A DNA stretch of 64,000 nucleotides from Candidatus Obscuribacter sp. (GCA_016712465.1 JADJQZ010000001.1:3472001-3536000); one strand, 5' to 3'. Numbered from the stretch's first letter, positions 16,567 through 25,872 are shown. The notes: generated from the sequence alone by a model not told the origin. A program made the numbers and translations.

Positions 16567-17329
16567 TACCCATAATGCTATATCCGCAGTCAACGTGAAT
16601 GACTTCACCGGTAACCCCTGAAGACAGGTCACTGGCCAGGTAAAGTGCCGTCTTGCCGACCTCTTCTGCCTGCACATTACGCTTGAGAGGAGCCTTCTGT
16701 TCAACCACTTTCAGCATCTCCCTGAAGCCGGCGATGCCCATCGCTGCGAGGGTGCGAACCGGTCCGGCAGATATTGCGTTGACGCGAATACCTTTCTCGC
16801 CGAGGTCGGCAGCCATGTATTGCACGCTGGCTTCCAATGCGGCTTTGGCAACGCCCATCACGTTGTAGTGAGGAACCACCTTTTCAGCGCCATAATAAGT
16901 AAGAGTGACGATGGAGCCGCCATTTTTCATCAACGGCATGGCTTTCTGGGCAACTGCGGTAAGAGTGTAAGCACTTACATCCAGAGCGAGGCGAAAGCCT
17001 TCCCGGCTGGTGTCCACAAAGTGACCTTCCAGGTCTGCTTTGTTGGCAAAGGCCACGGCGTGCACGATAAAGTCCAGGCTGTCCCACTCTTTGCCGAGTT
17101 CGCCCATGACTTTCTCTATCTCTTCGTCTTTGGAAAGATCACATTGTCTGATGAAGGTAGAACCTACCGACTCAGCTAGCGGACGCAAGCGCCTTTCCAG
17201 ATTTTCAGCTTGATAGGTAAAAGCCAACTGGGCCCCTTGAGCGTGCATCTGTTGGGCACAATACCAGGCCAGGCTGTGGTCGTTGGCCACGCCAAATACA
17301 ATTCCTCTTTTACCTTCGAGCAAACCCAT
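16562..17329 (-). CDS. fabI: Enoyl-[acyl-carrier-protein] reductase (NADH)
   Basis: A short-chain dehydrogenase-type enoyl-ACP reductase that performs the last reduction in fatty-acid elongation. FabI hallmarks are the N-terminal GLLEGKRGIVFGVANDHSLA (the FabI-type cofactor loop, not GxxxGxG), the catalytic pair Tyr155 and Lys162 in HYNVMGVAKA with an additional Tyr145/146, and SAGPVRTLAAMGI. The length of 255 is normal. It is monocistronic by spacing and convergent with the preceding hypothetical gene. Confidence 0.96.
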   Translation of the reverse strand: MGLLEGKRGIVFGVANDHSLAWYCAQQMHAQGAQLAFTYQAENLERRLRPLAESVGSTFIRQCDLSKDEEIEKVMGELGKEWDSLDFIVHAVAFANKADLEGHFVDTSREGFRLALDVSAYTLTAVAQKAMPLMKNGGSIVTLTYYGAEKVVPHYNVMGVAKAALEASVQYMAADLGEKGIRVNAISAGPVRTLAAMGIAGFREMLKVVEQKAPLKRNVQAEEVGKTALYLASDLSSGVTGEVIHVDCGYSIMGM

Positions 17330-17441
17330 CTTTTTTCTGTCCTTATTAATACTGGTAGGTCAAATAAAACAAAGTGACCTTGATTATGGCACAGAAAAAA
17401 GACAGCAAAGCTTGATGAGCTTAAGCAAAGCTCAGGTTTGT

Positions 17442-18023
17442 CTATTTGGAAGTATCAGGAGAAGCTGCGCCGCCAGGCTCCGAATTGCCCTGCTCTAGAC
17501 TCTCCAATGCCGCTTTGTAGCCAAAAGCATCTTTGTATCCGGAGACTTTTCCAAGCAACTCGCCACCACTCTTGAAAACCAGACCAGTGGGGAAACCCGT
17601 TACCTCTGCGTCTTCAGCTAGCTTGATATTCTCTTTGCCATTTTCAGCATTTACCTTTACACAAATATACTTTTCAGAAAGATAAGCAACCATGGCCGGA
17701 TCGCTGAAAGTGTCTCTATCAAGACGCTTGCACCAGCCACACCAATCTGTATAAACATCGGCGAAAACCAATTTGTTCTGCGACTTAGCTTCGGCAAGGG
17801 CCTCGGCAAAACTGTGATACCACTTGAGTTCCTTAACAGCCTTATCGCTCTGGACATCGGACTTACTCTTCTCGCCGTTCTCGCCCTCCCCGCCGGCAGC
17901 AAAGGCCGGCTCCGGCGAAAATCGAATTTCATTTCCCGGGAAAGTCAAAATAGCGGACGTCAGACCCAAGAACAGGACAGAACCTGCAACTACTGCAGCC
18001 AGAGCAATTTTTTGCGACTTCAT
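17442..18023 (-). CDS. Secreted thioredoxin-like protein
   Basis: The N-terminal signal peptide has a hydrophobic core LAAVVAGSVLFLGLTSAIL and a likely cleavage after AFA at about residue 42. A thioredoxin fold of the DsbD-C-terminal/Thioredoxin_7 type follows, with the active site TDWCGWCKRLDRDTF, a cis-Pro in GFPTGLVF, and the FADVYTDWC strand. It probably acts as a periplasmic disulfide reductase or isomerase. The partner is unknown and no dsbD is visible nearby. ATG 18023 is the natural start, because the signal peptide begins there. Confidence 0.9.
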   Translation of the reverse strand: MKSQKIALAAVVAGSVLFLGLTSAILTFPGNEIRFSPEPAFAAGGEGENGEKSKSDVQSDKAVKELKWYHSFAEALAEAKSQNKLVFADVYTDWCGWCKRLDRDTFSDPAMVAYLSEKYICVKVNAENGKENIKLAEDAEVTGFPTGLVFKSGGELLGKVSGYKDAFGYKAALESLEQGNSEPGGAASPDTSK

Positions 18024-18268
18024 GAAAACATCCCCATAAAAATGAGCTCCAGATTGAATTACCTTCCTGACCCTGAATCAGGGAAATTTAGGGACAACGA
18101 AAGCATATAGGTCCGGCTCTTAGAATCTAAGACGGGGCAGTTCCCGGAAAGTTACCGTTTCTAATGACAATCTCGAAATTCTTAATATATCAAGTGTGCA
18201 CGCTGAGCCTGACTTAATCCATCTCAAGGTAGGTCAGGGGGAAAGTTCAAGCGATATCGCTTTAGCTT

Positions 18269-20152
18269 TCAATGACCAGCCTCAGGCACCGGTAAATCAA
18301 GAAGTTCAGCCCGCACGATTTTCAAGGGCGGAAAGCCACACTTGAGAAAAGCATCGTGGAAGTTCTTGAGAGAATACTTTGCTCCCATTTTTGCCTTGTA
18401 CTCATCTCTGATGGCAAGAATTTTCAACTTGCCCAGGGTGTACACCAGGTAAGTCGGGTCCTTGGTTCCTCGTTTTGTTTCTCGTTCGGCGTTGGCTTTC
18501 TCCATATAGCCTTCCTTCATGAAAAATGCCACTGCTTTGTCATAAGAAAGCCCGCGCGTATGCATTTCAATACCGACGATATAACGACAGACTCTCAGGA
18601 GCGCGTCGTGAACCTGGACCATAGCCAGCTTAGGGTCTGGGCCAACGGTGCCGGGCTGGACAAGCCCTTCCTCCACCATCATTTCTTCGCAATAGTGAGC
18701 CCAACCTTCCGCATTGGAACTGCACCCCAGAAGTTTTCGCACCTTCGAAGGGGCATGCTTAACCCAGAGAAATTGCACGTAGTGCCCGGGATAAGCCTCA
18801 TGCACACTGGTGTTAATGATGTCCGCGTGGCTGAAGAAACGCAGATGCTCTTCAATTCTTTTAGGGTCCCAGTTCTTCTCGGCAGGCGTCACGTAGTAGA
18901 AAGCCTCCTTTGCCTTACTTTCGTAGGGGCCAGGCGTATCCATGGAGGCAAAAGTAAGGGCTCGCAGATAAGACGGGCTCTCAGCTACGGTCACGCGATC
19001 TTCTGAAGGAATAGTGACAATACTTTCCTCCTGGCAAAACTTCGCCAGTCGGTCCAGACAACCCTGAGTGGCTGCTACCAGTTCATCAGCAGTGGGATGC
19101 TCCCTGGCAATGTCCTCAAAAACGGCTCCGGCAGGACGGCTGGCATCAATGCTCCGGCCCAGAGAGACAAACCGGGACTGCAAGCGCTCCAGTTCCTTGT
19201 AGCCGCGCTCCAAAAGCAGCGACAGTTTCTCATCCTCCATTTCATCGAGACTTAATTTGCGACTGTAGAGCTTCTCACCAATGGCATAAGAACCACTGGC
19301 CACCGGCAATACTTTCTCTTTCAGGAAACCCTCATATTCAGCCAGTGAAGCAAGTACATTCTTCTGGGCCAGGCTGAAACGCGCCTTCAACCCTTCATCC
19401 TCGACTAAGGCAAAGGCTTCCGGAATAGTAGTTTTCAGCATTGAAACGGTGCCGGCAAGTTGCTCAACCGCCACTTCGGCGTAGATCTTTGGCACTTCTT
19501 GCGGTCTCGTTGATAGGTTCCGTCTGGCCGCATCAATTAAAGCAGGCGCCTTTTCAAGTCTGGCGCACACGCTGGTGAGGCGCTCCGAAGCCGGCGCAAA
19601 GTTTCTTTTAGCAAGAGAAAAAACAGAATCAGCAATCAAAGAACTATATCGATCCGGATCTCGTTCAAGCCAGCGCAATTCCTCTTGATCGAAAATCTGG
19701 CCTTTGATGAAAGTCATCAGAAGCAGCCTATCCAGCTGTCTGGCGCGGCTCAGTTCGGGCGCCGCTATCTTTTCAAGGCGGGTCAGGAAAACTTTGTTGG
19801 CGGAAAGATTGCGCTTCAACGCATCTTTAGATAGGTCCTCCAATTTCTGGTCATACTCATGAAACCCGGCAGCGGTGCCCCATGTGGGACTAACGCTGAA
19901 GGCAAAGTCGAAATACTCGTCCACGAGCTTGTCGAAGGCGGCATCGGACTTACAGTCAAGAGGTGCTACAGGAGCGCCCTTTGAGCCGGGCACCGCGGTT
20001 CCTTCAGGCGAAAGGGCGGCAAGATCTGCCGCCTGAGCGGCCTGCAGCAGAGGAGAGGCAAGCATGGAGGAGAGAAGAAGAGTCGCCAGGAAACTCACCC
20101 TCCACCCTTTGAAACCACCTTCTCCAGGCTCACTTTGCAAAATTTTTCTCAT
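18269..20152 (-). CDS. Secreted DUF885 family protein (putative metallopeptidase)
   Basis: A DUF885 protein of about 627 residues with the family's metal-binding-like motif HEAYPGHYVQFLW and downstream NAEGWAHYCEEMMVEEG, which give the His, Glu and His ligands expected of a zinc peptidase. An N-terminal signal peptide (VSFLATLLLSSMLASPLLQA) ends near AQAA, so it should be periplasmic. The frame begins at 20173, but ATG at 20152 with GAGGGG 5-6 nt upstream is preferred. The enzymatic activity of this family is mostly inferred. It stands alone; the intergenic stretch 18024-18268 downstream shows no clear terminator. Confidence 0.9.
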   Translation of the reverse strand: MRKILQSEPGEGGFKGWRVSFLATLLLSSMLASPLLQAAQAADLAALSPEGTAVPGSKGAPVAPLDCKSDAAFDKLVDEYFDFAFSVSPTWGTAAGFHEYDQKLEDLSKDALKRNLSANKVFLTRLEKIAAPELSRARQLDRLLLMTFIKGQIFDQEELRWLERDPDRYSSLIADSVFSLAKRNFAPASERLTSVCARLEKAPALIDAARRNLSTRPQEVPKIYAEVAVEQLAGTVSMLKTTIPEAFALVEDEGLKARFSLAQKNVLASLAEYEGFLKEKVLPVASGSYAIGEKLYSRKLSLDEMEDEKLSLLLERGYKELERLQSRFVSLGRSIDASRPAGAVFEDIAREHPTADELVAATQGCLDRLAKFCQEESIVTIPSEDRVTVAESPSYLRALTFASMDTPGPYESKAKEAFYYVTPAEKNWDPKRIEEHLRFFSHADIINTSVHEAYPGHYVQFLWVKHAPSKVRKLLGCSSNAEGWAHYCEEMMVEEGLVQPGTVGPDPKLAMVQVHDALLRVCRYIVGIEMHTRGLSYDKAVAFFMKEGYMEKANAERETKRGTKDPTYLVYTLGKLKILAIRDEYKAKMGAKYSLKNFHDAFLKCGFPPLKIVRAELLDLPVPEAGH

Positions 20153-20477
20153 AACCGCCCCTCTTGATATCAAGCTGAACCGCCAGGCAGACCGACAAAG
20201 TTCCGGGAAGCCGGACCGGCGCCGGAACTTTGCAGTTAACTCGACTTAACCATGGAAGAGTTTAAGCCCTTTTGCAAATAAAGAAACAATTACGGAAAAG
20301 ACTAACAAATGAAATAGGAAGTCAAATTACACAAAGCGACCGCGACTGCAAGTAACTAGGGTGCAAACGAAGTAGAGCAAGATTAGTTAGCACTCTTAGT
20401 AACATTACGGAATGTCTCTCGCTTATGTAGGTAGAATTTGAAGTGGTCAGGTGTCGCGAGGGTATCCAAAAGGTCAT
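20153..20477. other. Divergent intergenic region before etfB
   Basis: A 325-bp gap between the DUF885 gene (minus) and the ETF operon (plus). It is AT-richer than its flanks and must contain both promoters. I see no convincing consensus pair and no RNA structure. An in-frame GTG at 20451 could extend EtfB by nine residues. Confidence 0.4.
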
Positions 20478-21311
20478 ATGTCGGGCAGTTTAAACATCTT
20501 CGTCCTTGTTAAGCAGGTTCCGGACCAGGGCTCCAAAGCCGGTCTAAATCCGGACGGAACCATCGATCGGGCCAAGGCTAAGCGTATGCTCAATCCTTTC
20601 GATCGCTACGCCCTGCAGGCAGCTCTGCATGCGAAAAAGTGCTATGGCGGCCGCGTCACTGCCATCTCAATGGGTCCGCCGCCGGCTGTGGAAGTCTTGC
20701 TGGAAACTCTGGAGCACGGAGTCGATGAAGCCTTCCTGCTCTCAGACCGCAGGCTGGCCGCTTCCGACACCCTGGCTACAGCCTACGCTCTTTTTCGGAC
20801 CGTATCCTACGTGGGCAAACCCGATCTAGTGTTCTGCGGCTTGCAAACTACCGATGGCGACACAGCCCAGGTCGGACCGCAATTGGCAGAGCGTATGGGC
20901 TTGCCTCAAATCACATACTGCGAAGATTTCAGCATCGAAAACAACAAGGTGCACGGACGCCGAATTATCGAAGGAGGCTACCAGAAAGTAGTTTCAGAAA
21001 TGCCCCTTCTGGTAACTGTAGCCAACTCCTATCACCCGCTTGAGTACAAGTCCTTTCGCGGCGCCTGGAAGGTGCAGAGACTGGCTCGCAACGAGGAAGA
21101 ACTGAAGAAATTCATCCACACCATCGACCTCGATATAGTAAAGGCCGATCCCGATCGCACCGGCTTGAAAGGCTCACCCACCATTGTTGCCGCCACGGAG
21201 AAAGTCGGTGAACTGGGCGGTAGCTGCAAAATGCATGAAGGACAATCAGTGGAAACTCTTGTCCAGTCAGTAATCAAAGAAAGTCAATTAGAACAGTTTT
21301 TCGTAGCGTAA
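20478..21311 (+). CDS. etfB: Electron transfer flavoprotein beta subunit
   Basis: EtfB binds AMP and, with EtfA, accepts electrons from acyl-CoA and other flavin dehydrogenases. Family features are the N-terminus LNIFVLVKQVPDQ, the ETF-beta signature region around NPFDRYALQAALHAKKCYGG, CGLQTTDGDTAQVGPQLAERM and the VTVANSYHPLEYKSFRGAWK segment. I choose ATG 20478 (AAAGG 4 nt upstream) over GTG 20451 because the family begins right at the first beta strand. The next gene, etfA, follows after 13 nt, giving a three-gene operon with ETF-QO. Confidence 0.94.
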   Translation: MSGSLNIFVLVKQVPDQGSKAGLNPDGTIDRAKAKRMLNPFDRYALQAALHAKKCYGGRVTAISMGPPPAVEVLLETLEHGVDEAFLLSDRRLAASDTLATAYALFRTVSYVGKPDLVFCGLQTTDGDTAQVGPQLAERMGLPQITYCEDFSIENNKVHGRRIIEGGYQKVVSEMPLLVTVANSYHPLEYKSFRGAWKVQRLARNEEELKKFIHTIDLDIVKADPDRTGLKGSPTIVAATEKVGELGGSCKMHEGQSVETLVQSVIKESQLEQFFVA

Positions 21312-21324
21312 GGCGACAGATATC

Positions 21325-22440
21325 ATGACCGAGCAAGTAGAAGTGGATCTTTCATCCTTCAGCCCTAAAGGCGATGTGCTGGTGATTGCCGAGCATATTC
21401 TGGGCGAATTACAGCCAGTTACCCTGGAGCTTCTTGGTGCCGGACGCATTCTGTCCGACAAAATGGAAAGAAAGCTCAAATGCCTGGTGATGGGCTACAA
21501 CCTCGGCGACATTCCCCAGAAATTGGTGGAGTATGGTGCCGATGAAGTTTATGTGGCCGACCATGAAGAACTGGAAAAGTACAGAACCCTGCCCTATCGC
21601 CGCGTGGTCTGTGATTTCCTGGAAACCCAGAGTGAACCGCCCCACACCTGCCTGCTAGGCTCAACCACCACCGGGAGAGACCTGGCGCCGCGCATCGCTG
21701 CCCACTTCGATACCGGTCTCACCGCCGACTGTACGGAATTAGACATCGGTCCTTACGAGCACAAGAGCAAAGTCGACCCCACCAAGATTGGGCTTTACCC
21801 CAACTGTCTTTATGCCATCCGTCCCAGTTTCGGCGAAAGTTTGAAAGCTCGCATCCTCGGTCCCTGGAAAAATCCCCAGATGGCCACAACCAGACCGGGG
21901 GTGATGACCCCTTTGAAACCGGATTCAAAACGCAAAGGCAAAATCGAAAAAATTGCGGTCAATCTGAAGCCAGAAGATCACAGGCTTGTAGTTGTAGAAA
22001 CCGTGAGAGAAATAGCCAAGGGCGTCAAGCTCACCGAAGCTGATGTGATTGTGGCAGGAGGCTACGGGCTCGGCACGGCCGACGGCTTCGACGTTCTGAA
22101 AGACCTGGCTGCTACCTTTGAAAACTCCGCCCTCGGCGCCTCCCGTAAAGTGGTCGACCTTGGCTGGATACCTTATCAGCATCAGGTCGGACAGACAGGA
22201 AAGACAGTTAGACCGAAGCTCTATATTGCATGCGGAATATCCGGAGCCATTCAGCACCGGGTCGGAATGTCCAAATCGGGCACCATTATCGCCATAAATA
22301 AAGATCCCGATTCACCAATCTTCAAATTTGCTCATCATGGTATCGTCGGCGATATCTATCAGATCATTCCTGAGATGATTAAGCAGTTTAAGGAAATTCA
22401 GTCAGGTCGGGGGGTAAAGGAAGTTGTCGGATCGCATTGA
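21325..22440 (+). CDS. etfA: Electron transfer flavoprotein alpha subunit
   Basis: EtfA carries the FAD of the ETF dimer. The N-terminal half is the ETF-like fold (VLVIAEHILGELQPVTLELL, LLGSTTTGRDLAPRIAAHF). The C-terminal FAD domain shows VIVAGGYGLGTADGFDVL, GASRKVVDLGWIPYQHQVGQ, TGKTVRPKLYIACGISGAIQ and IAINKDPDSPIF. The length of 371 is at the long end of normal. The 3' end overlaps the start of the ETF-QO gene by 17 nt, so translation is probably coupled. Confidence 0.95.
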   Translation: MTEQVEVDLSSFSPKGDVLVIAEHILGELQPVTLELLGAGRILSDKMERKLKCLVMGYNLGDIPQKLVEYGADEVYVADHEELEKYRTLPYRRVVCDFLETQSEPPHTCLLGSTTTGRDLAPRIAAHFDTGLTADCTELDIGPYEHKSKVDPTKIGLYPNCLYAIRPSFGESLKARILGPWKNPQMATTRPGVMTPLKPDSKRKGKIEKIAVNLKPEDHRLVVVETVREIAKGVKLTEADVIVAGGYGLGTADGFDVLKDLAATFENSALGASRKVVDLGWIPYQHQVGQTGKTVRPKLYIACGISGAIQHRVGMSKSGTIIAINKDPDSPIFKFAHHGIVGDIYQIIPEMIKQFKEIQSGRGVKEVVGSH

Positions 22441-24139
22441 GTATGATCTTCTCCTGGTTGGTGGTAGCCCATCCAACCTGGCTTTAGCCATTCGCTTTAT
22501 CGAACTGGCTAAAGAAAGCGGTAAAGAGTTTACTATCGCCATTCTGGAAAAGGGCAAAGAGTTCGGCTCTCATGTCATGAGCGGTGCCGTTTCGAACCCT
22601 CATGTGATCGCCAAGCTTTTTCCCGACTACAAGGAAAACGGCTTCCCCATTGAAGCCACCTGCACCGAATCCTTTGTATCGGTTCTGGGTGTCAAGAAAA
22701 AATGGGACATGCCCGCCAAGTTCTATCCAAAATCCCTGGATAAGACCGGTTACGTAGTCCTGACCCTATCCAATGTCGTCTCCTGGATGTCTCGTTACCT
22801 GCAGGACAAAGCCAAAGACGTGCCCAACGTCACTATTGATCTATTCAATGGCTTCGCTGCTCATAAGGTAGTTTTCGAAGACGGCAGGGTGGCTGGTGTG
22901 GCCGTCAGTGAAGAAGCTAAGTCGGAAGAAGACTATGTCTACGGCAAGTTCACCTGCTTCGGCGACAAAGGTTTCATCTCCCGTGATGTAATCGACTTCT
23001 ACAAACTGCGCGACAACCCGCAGATCTGGTCGGTGGGCGTCAAGGAAGTCTGGCAGGTCAATGAAGACTACCAGGGTAAAGTCTGGCACACCCTCGGTTA
23101 TCCCCTTCTGGATGGCACCTTCGGCGGTGGCTTTGTCTACGGTATGAAAGACAAGAAGCTGACAATCGGTATGGTAATCAGCCTTGACTCTCAAGATCCC
23201 AACATGAATCCGCAGCAGAAGCTACAGGATTATAAGAAGCATGCCTTCATTCAAGACATGATCAAAGGCGGCAAACTGCTCAAGTATGGCGCCGCTCTTC
23301 TTCCTGAAGGAGGCTACTACAGCCTGCCCAAGAAGTTCTATGTACCGGGAGCCATTCTTCTCGGTGATGCCCTCGGCGTCCTTGACGTCAAAAATCTGGC
23401 CGGAATCGACCGGGCCATGGAGTGCGGTTACGTTGCCGCCGGCGTCTTGCACGATGCCCTCGTCAAAGGCGACACTTCGGAAGCAGCCCTGGCTCCTTAT
23501 CAGAAACAGTTGGAAGATGGTTTCGTAATCAAAGAAGCATACAAAAACCGCTATTTCCGCTGGGCCTTCATGAGTAATCCCAAGCTCCTGGGTCAGTACC
23601 TGCCCGACATCGCCAAGAGCATCGACAAGACAAATGCCTGGGTGGGCATGCTGAAAGTCGGTTTCAAAAATCCTTTCGCCGCCCCGGTGGATGGCGTCAC
23701 ATCGCTATCCTTGATTGAAGGTACACGCGATATCGGGCCGATTAAATACAAGCCCGACGCCAGTCACATCATTCCATCCTGGGTTACACCCAAGTATGAT
23801 GAACCGCAGTATGACAAGTCCACCATCTATTCCAGACCGGACGCCGTCTTCTTTGCTTCCACCAAGTATCATGAAGGCAACGAGCATATCGATGAGTTCA
23901 ATGCCCAAACTTGCGTGAAGTGCATCAGCACTTACGAAGGTCTGGGGAAAACCACTCCCTGTGTGGCTGATTGCACGGCGGAAGTGCACCGCATCGACAT
24001 CATCGACGATCTAAGAAAGCACGGCATGTCGCTGGAAAACTGCGTGCATTGCCGTACCTGCGAAATCGTGTGCCCGGAAGTGAACTTGCGAGTGAAGCCT
24101 ACTTCACAGGGCAGCGGACCGGACTTCATGGGTCTCTAA
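22424..24139 (+). CDS. ETF:quinone oxidoreductase-like flavoprotein (FixC/ETF-QO)
   Basis: It moves electrons from reduced ETF to membrane quinone. An N-terminal FAD-binding fold (DLLLVGGSPSNLALAIRF), a central quinone/FAD region (LLGDALGVLDVKNLAGIDRA) and a C-terminal [4Fe-4S] domain (ENCVHCRTCEIVCPEVNL) occur in the expected order. A second cysteine group (TCVKCISTYEG...TPCVADC) lies before it. The usual GxGxxG is GGSPSN here, with two Gly positions replaced. The start is a TTG at 22424 with AAAGGAAG in front, inside the last codons of etfA. The adjacency of etfBA supports the assignment. A bidirectional terminator follows. Confidence 0.9.
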   Translation: MSDRIEYDLLLVGGSPSNLALAIRFIELAKESGKEFTIAILEKGKEFGSHVMSGAVSNPHVIAKLFPDYKENGFPIEATCTESFVSVLGVKKKWDMPAKFYPKSLDKTGYVVLTLSNVVSWMSRYLQDKAKDVPNVTIDLFNGFAAHKVVFEDGRVAGVAVSEEAKSEEDYVYGKFTCFGDKGFISRDVIDFYKLRDNPQIWSVGVKEVWQVNEDYQGKVWHTLGYPLLDGTFGGGFVYGMKDKKLTIGMVISLDSQDPNMNPQQKLQDYKKHAFIQDMIKGGKLLKYGAALLPEGGYYSLPKKFYVPGAILLGDALGVLDVKNLAGIDRAMECGYVAAGVLHDALVKGDTSEAALAPYQKQLEDGFVIKEAYKNRYFRWAFMSNPKLLGQYLPDIAKSIDKTNAWVGMLKVGFKNPFAAPVDGVTSLSLIEGTRDIGPIKYKPDASHIIPSWVTPKYDEPQYDKSTIYSRPDAVFFASTKYHEGNEHIDEFNAQTCVKCISTYEGLGKTTPCVADCTAEVHRIDIIDDLRKHGMSLENCVHCRTCEIVCPEVNLRVKPTSQGSGPDFMGL

Positions 24140-24156
24140 AAGCTCGCTACAAATAC

Positions 24157-24202
24157 AAAAGAGATGGAGTTAGGGGTCGCCGCCCTTAACTCCATCTCTT
24201 TT
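24157..24202. terminator. Bidirectional terminator after ETF operon
   Basis: A 20-bp stem (24157-24176 with 24183-24202; one G-T type mismatch) has a TCGCCG loop, with A runs on the left and T runs on the right, so it can end transcripts on both strands. The last codons and stop of the minus-strand membrane gene ending at 24170 lie inside the left arm and loop. Confidence 0.88.
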
Positions 24203-24496
24203 ATCAAGATAGGCCACGACAAAGTCACCACGACCGATACCAAAGAGAACACCCAGAAAGAACCAGCCGGCTTCCTTTAGGAAGGGCACGGCACGGCTGC
24301 TACTGGGCAAAGGCTCAGTGGAGAACAGGTCGCCGCACATGAGAATGGCCGAGCAGAGCACCAGGGCGCTGACTGAGACAAAAGCCAGGCGCACTGTGGT
24401 ACCGGGTCTGAATACCTTTAGAATAAAGAGGCTCAGCAAGAAACCAATCAGAGAAAGTCCGGCGAAAAAGAGCTTGGTAGAAATGAGTTCAGACAT
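24170..24496 (-). CDS. Small hypothetical membrane protein
   Basis: About 108 residues with three likely membrane segments (LFFAGLSLIGFLLSLFIL; LAFVSVSALVLCSAILM; AGWFFLGVLFGIGRGDFVV) and a short charged tail. No family is recognised. The ATG at 24496 lies 4 nt after the stop of the upstream gene, with a GGGG-type binding site 9 nt away, and is preferred over GTG 24511. It is the last gene of a five-gene run (27409 to 24170). Its last codons overlap the intrinsic terminator. Confidence 0.65.
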   Translation of the reverse strand: MSELISTKLFFAGLSLIGFLLSLFILKVFRPGTTVRLAFVSVSALVLCSAILMCGDLFSTEPLPSSSRAVPFLKEAGWFFLGVLFGIGRGDFVVAYLDKRDGVKGGDP

Positions 24497-24500
24497 CAGC

Positions 24501-25199
24501 TTAGACCCCACCCTCTGACTTGCTGCTCTGGTCTGGGCTCGTTCCCGACTCCTTTTCCAAACCTTCGTCCGCCAGGGTAAGACCTTCGTTGCCGCTGCCG
24601 GAACTGCGCTCTAACAGCTTGACCTGATCGGCGCCCAGGAAAGAAGAAAACTGCGTGACAAAGGTTTCCACATTCTCGAAATTCTTGGCGTAATCAAAAA
24701 CCACGCTCTTGGAACGAGGTCGACTCACAACCTTCACGTGCCACTCGTTGGGAGAACTCGGTGTTATCTCCACCTCTAGATCTTCCCCGGGAGAGCGCCA
24801 ACTGACACCGGCCATAGCCCTGGTCACCATGTTCTCCACATCATCGGAAACAGCATTGACATAAGGCACCACCAGCAAGGCCTGCCTGCAAGCATGTAAA
24901 ATTTGTTTAGCCGTCCCGAAAGCTCTCAGTTCCCGCACTTGCTCCAGTTCCCAGAGCTGGCGATAGCGCCCCTTGCTGAGAAAGATATGTGCGCTCAAAT
25001 CAAGCGGCAGAAGCACTGCCACCATAAACAGGGCAAACATCCCACCCAGGAGCAGACCGACAGTGATACCGTATTTGAAGGCGTTTGGCTCATTCTTGGT
25101 AGTCAAAACTACAATCAGAACAAGCAGCCCGATTCCACCCCCTACGCCCAGGGAAGTGACGAGCATGGCCCGCATCACTCTCAGTAGATAATCAAGCAT
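24501..25199 (-). CDS. Hypothetical membrane protein with cytosolic domain
   Basis: 232 residues. Two N-terminal transmembrane helices lie at about 13-33 and 43-66, followed by a soluble domain with a KQILHACRQALLVVPYVNAV helix and beta-rich EVEITPSSPNEWHVKVVS. The C-terminal tail is Ser/Glu-rich. It is not recognised. The ATG at 25199 directly abuts the stop of the preceding small gene (25200), indicating translational coupling. Confidence 0.65.
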   Translation of the reverse strand: MLDYLLRVMRAMLVTSLGVGGGIGLLVLIVVLTTKNEPNAFKYGITVGLLLGGMFALFMVAVLLPLDLSAHIFLSKGRYRQLWELEQVRELRAFGTAKQILHACRQALLVVPYVNAVSDDVENMVTRAMAGVSWRSPGEDLEVEITPSSPNEWHVKVVSRPRSKSVVFDYAKNFENVETFVTQFSSFLGADQVKLLERSSGSGNEGLTLADEGLEKESGTSPDQSSKSEGGV

Positions 25200-25391
25200 C
25201 TAATCTATGAATTCCTCGTCTTCCTGCTGGACACTTTCCACGTACCAGCGACAGAAACGAAAAATGATGTAACCGGGCGGAATTATTACACTCAAGAGCA
25301 TCAATTTATCAAGCAGGCCCATCAAGCCCCTGGACTTTCCGCTTCTCTTTTTAGTTTTCCTCTTCAGCAAGCTCACAGCTCTCCTCCTCAT
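25200..25391 (-). CDS. Small single-pass membrane protein
   Basis: 63 residues. A very basic N-terminus (RRRAVSLLKRKTKKRSGKSR) comes before one hydrophobic helix (LMLLSVIIPPGYIIFRFC) and an acidic tail (EDEEFID). It overlaps the end of the upstream gene by 41 nt. A shorter version from the ATG at 25322, with AGGGG about 5 nt upstream, would remove the overlap and keep the membrane helix; both are possible. No family is recognised. Confidence 0.55.
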   Translation of the reverse strand: MRRRAVSLLKRKTKKRSGKSRGLMGLLDKLMLLSVIIPPGYIIFRFCRWYVESVQQEDEEFID

Positions 25392-25872
25392 CGGTCAACT
25401 TAATACCTTCGGCTTCAATATCCTGAACATCCACCGACTCAGGCACAAGCTCGTCTACATTTATATCTCTACTTTCTCTCACAGCTTCTATCTGCTCACT
25501 CTCGGAAGCAAGTACTTCGCTCAAGACATCAGCCCCGACTTCATCGAGCAAGTCCTGGCTTTCCTGGCTCAAGGCCTTGCCCTGGGCTGCCAAAAGGCGA
25601 GCTTGCGCCTTTTCAGCCTGGGTGCGCTTGGGGAAAAGGCGCGCCCGACAGGAAACGCAAAAACAAAAGCTGCCTTCGCTCAAATGGGAGAAATCTCCCA
25701 TCTTGAAGCCCGTAGGCAGATAAGCCCGAGTAGAGACCAATCTTCTATCGAGCCCCTTCAAACGCCGCTGGAATATGCGCACGTACTCATGACGACAGGC
25801 CGGTTTGGGCGGCAGTACTTCGGGCGTCGAAGCTTCCTGGAAACTGGAATTGGAGTTGCTTGGCTCTTCCAT
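25351..25872 (-). CDS. Hypothetical protein with CxxC pair and acidic tail
   Basis: 173 residues. The N-terminal part has Cys-His in PACRHEYVRIF, and the middle has CFCVSCRARLFPKR, so a small zinc-ribbon-like knuckle (C...H/C-F-C-x-x-C) is plausible. The C-terminal 80 residues are Glu-rich and probably helical or disordered. It starts 13 nt after the TPR gene. Function unknown. Confidence 0.6.
   Translation of the reverse strand: MEEPSNSNSSFQEASTPEVLPPKPACRHEYVRIFQRRLKGLDRRLVSTRAYLPTGFKMGDFSHLSEGSFCFCVSCRARLFPKRTQAEKAQARLLAAQGKALSQESQDLLDEVGADVLSEVLASESEQIEAVRESRDINVDELVPESVDVQDIEAEGIKLTDEEESCELAEEEN

Noticed and set aside
25830..25862. Shared short sequence TCCTGGAAACTGGAATTG at about 25840 and 39889
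   Set aside because: 18 identical bases occur inside two unrelated coding regions and give the similar peptide SNSSFQE. There is no further similarity on either side, so a mobile repeat is not supported.
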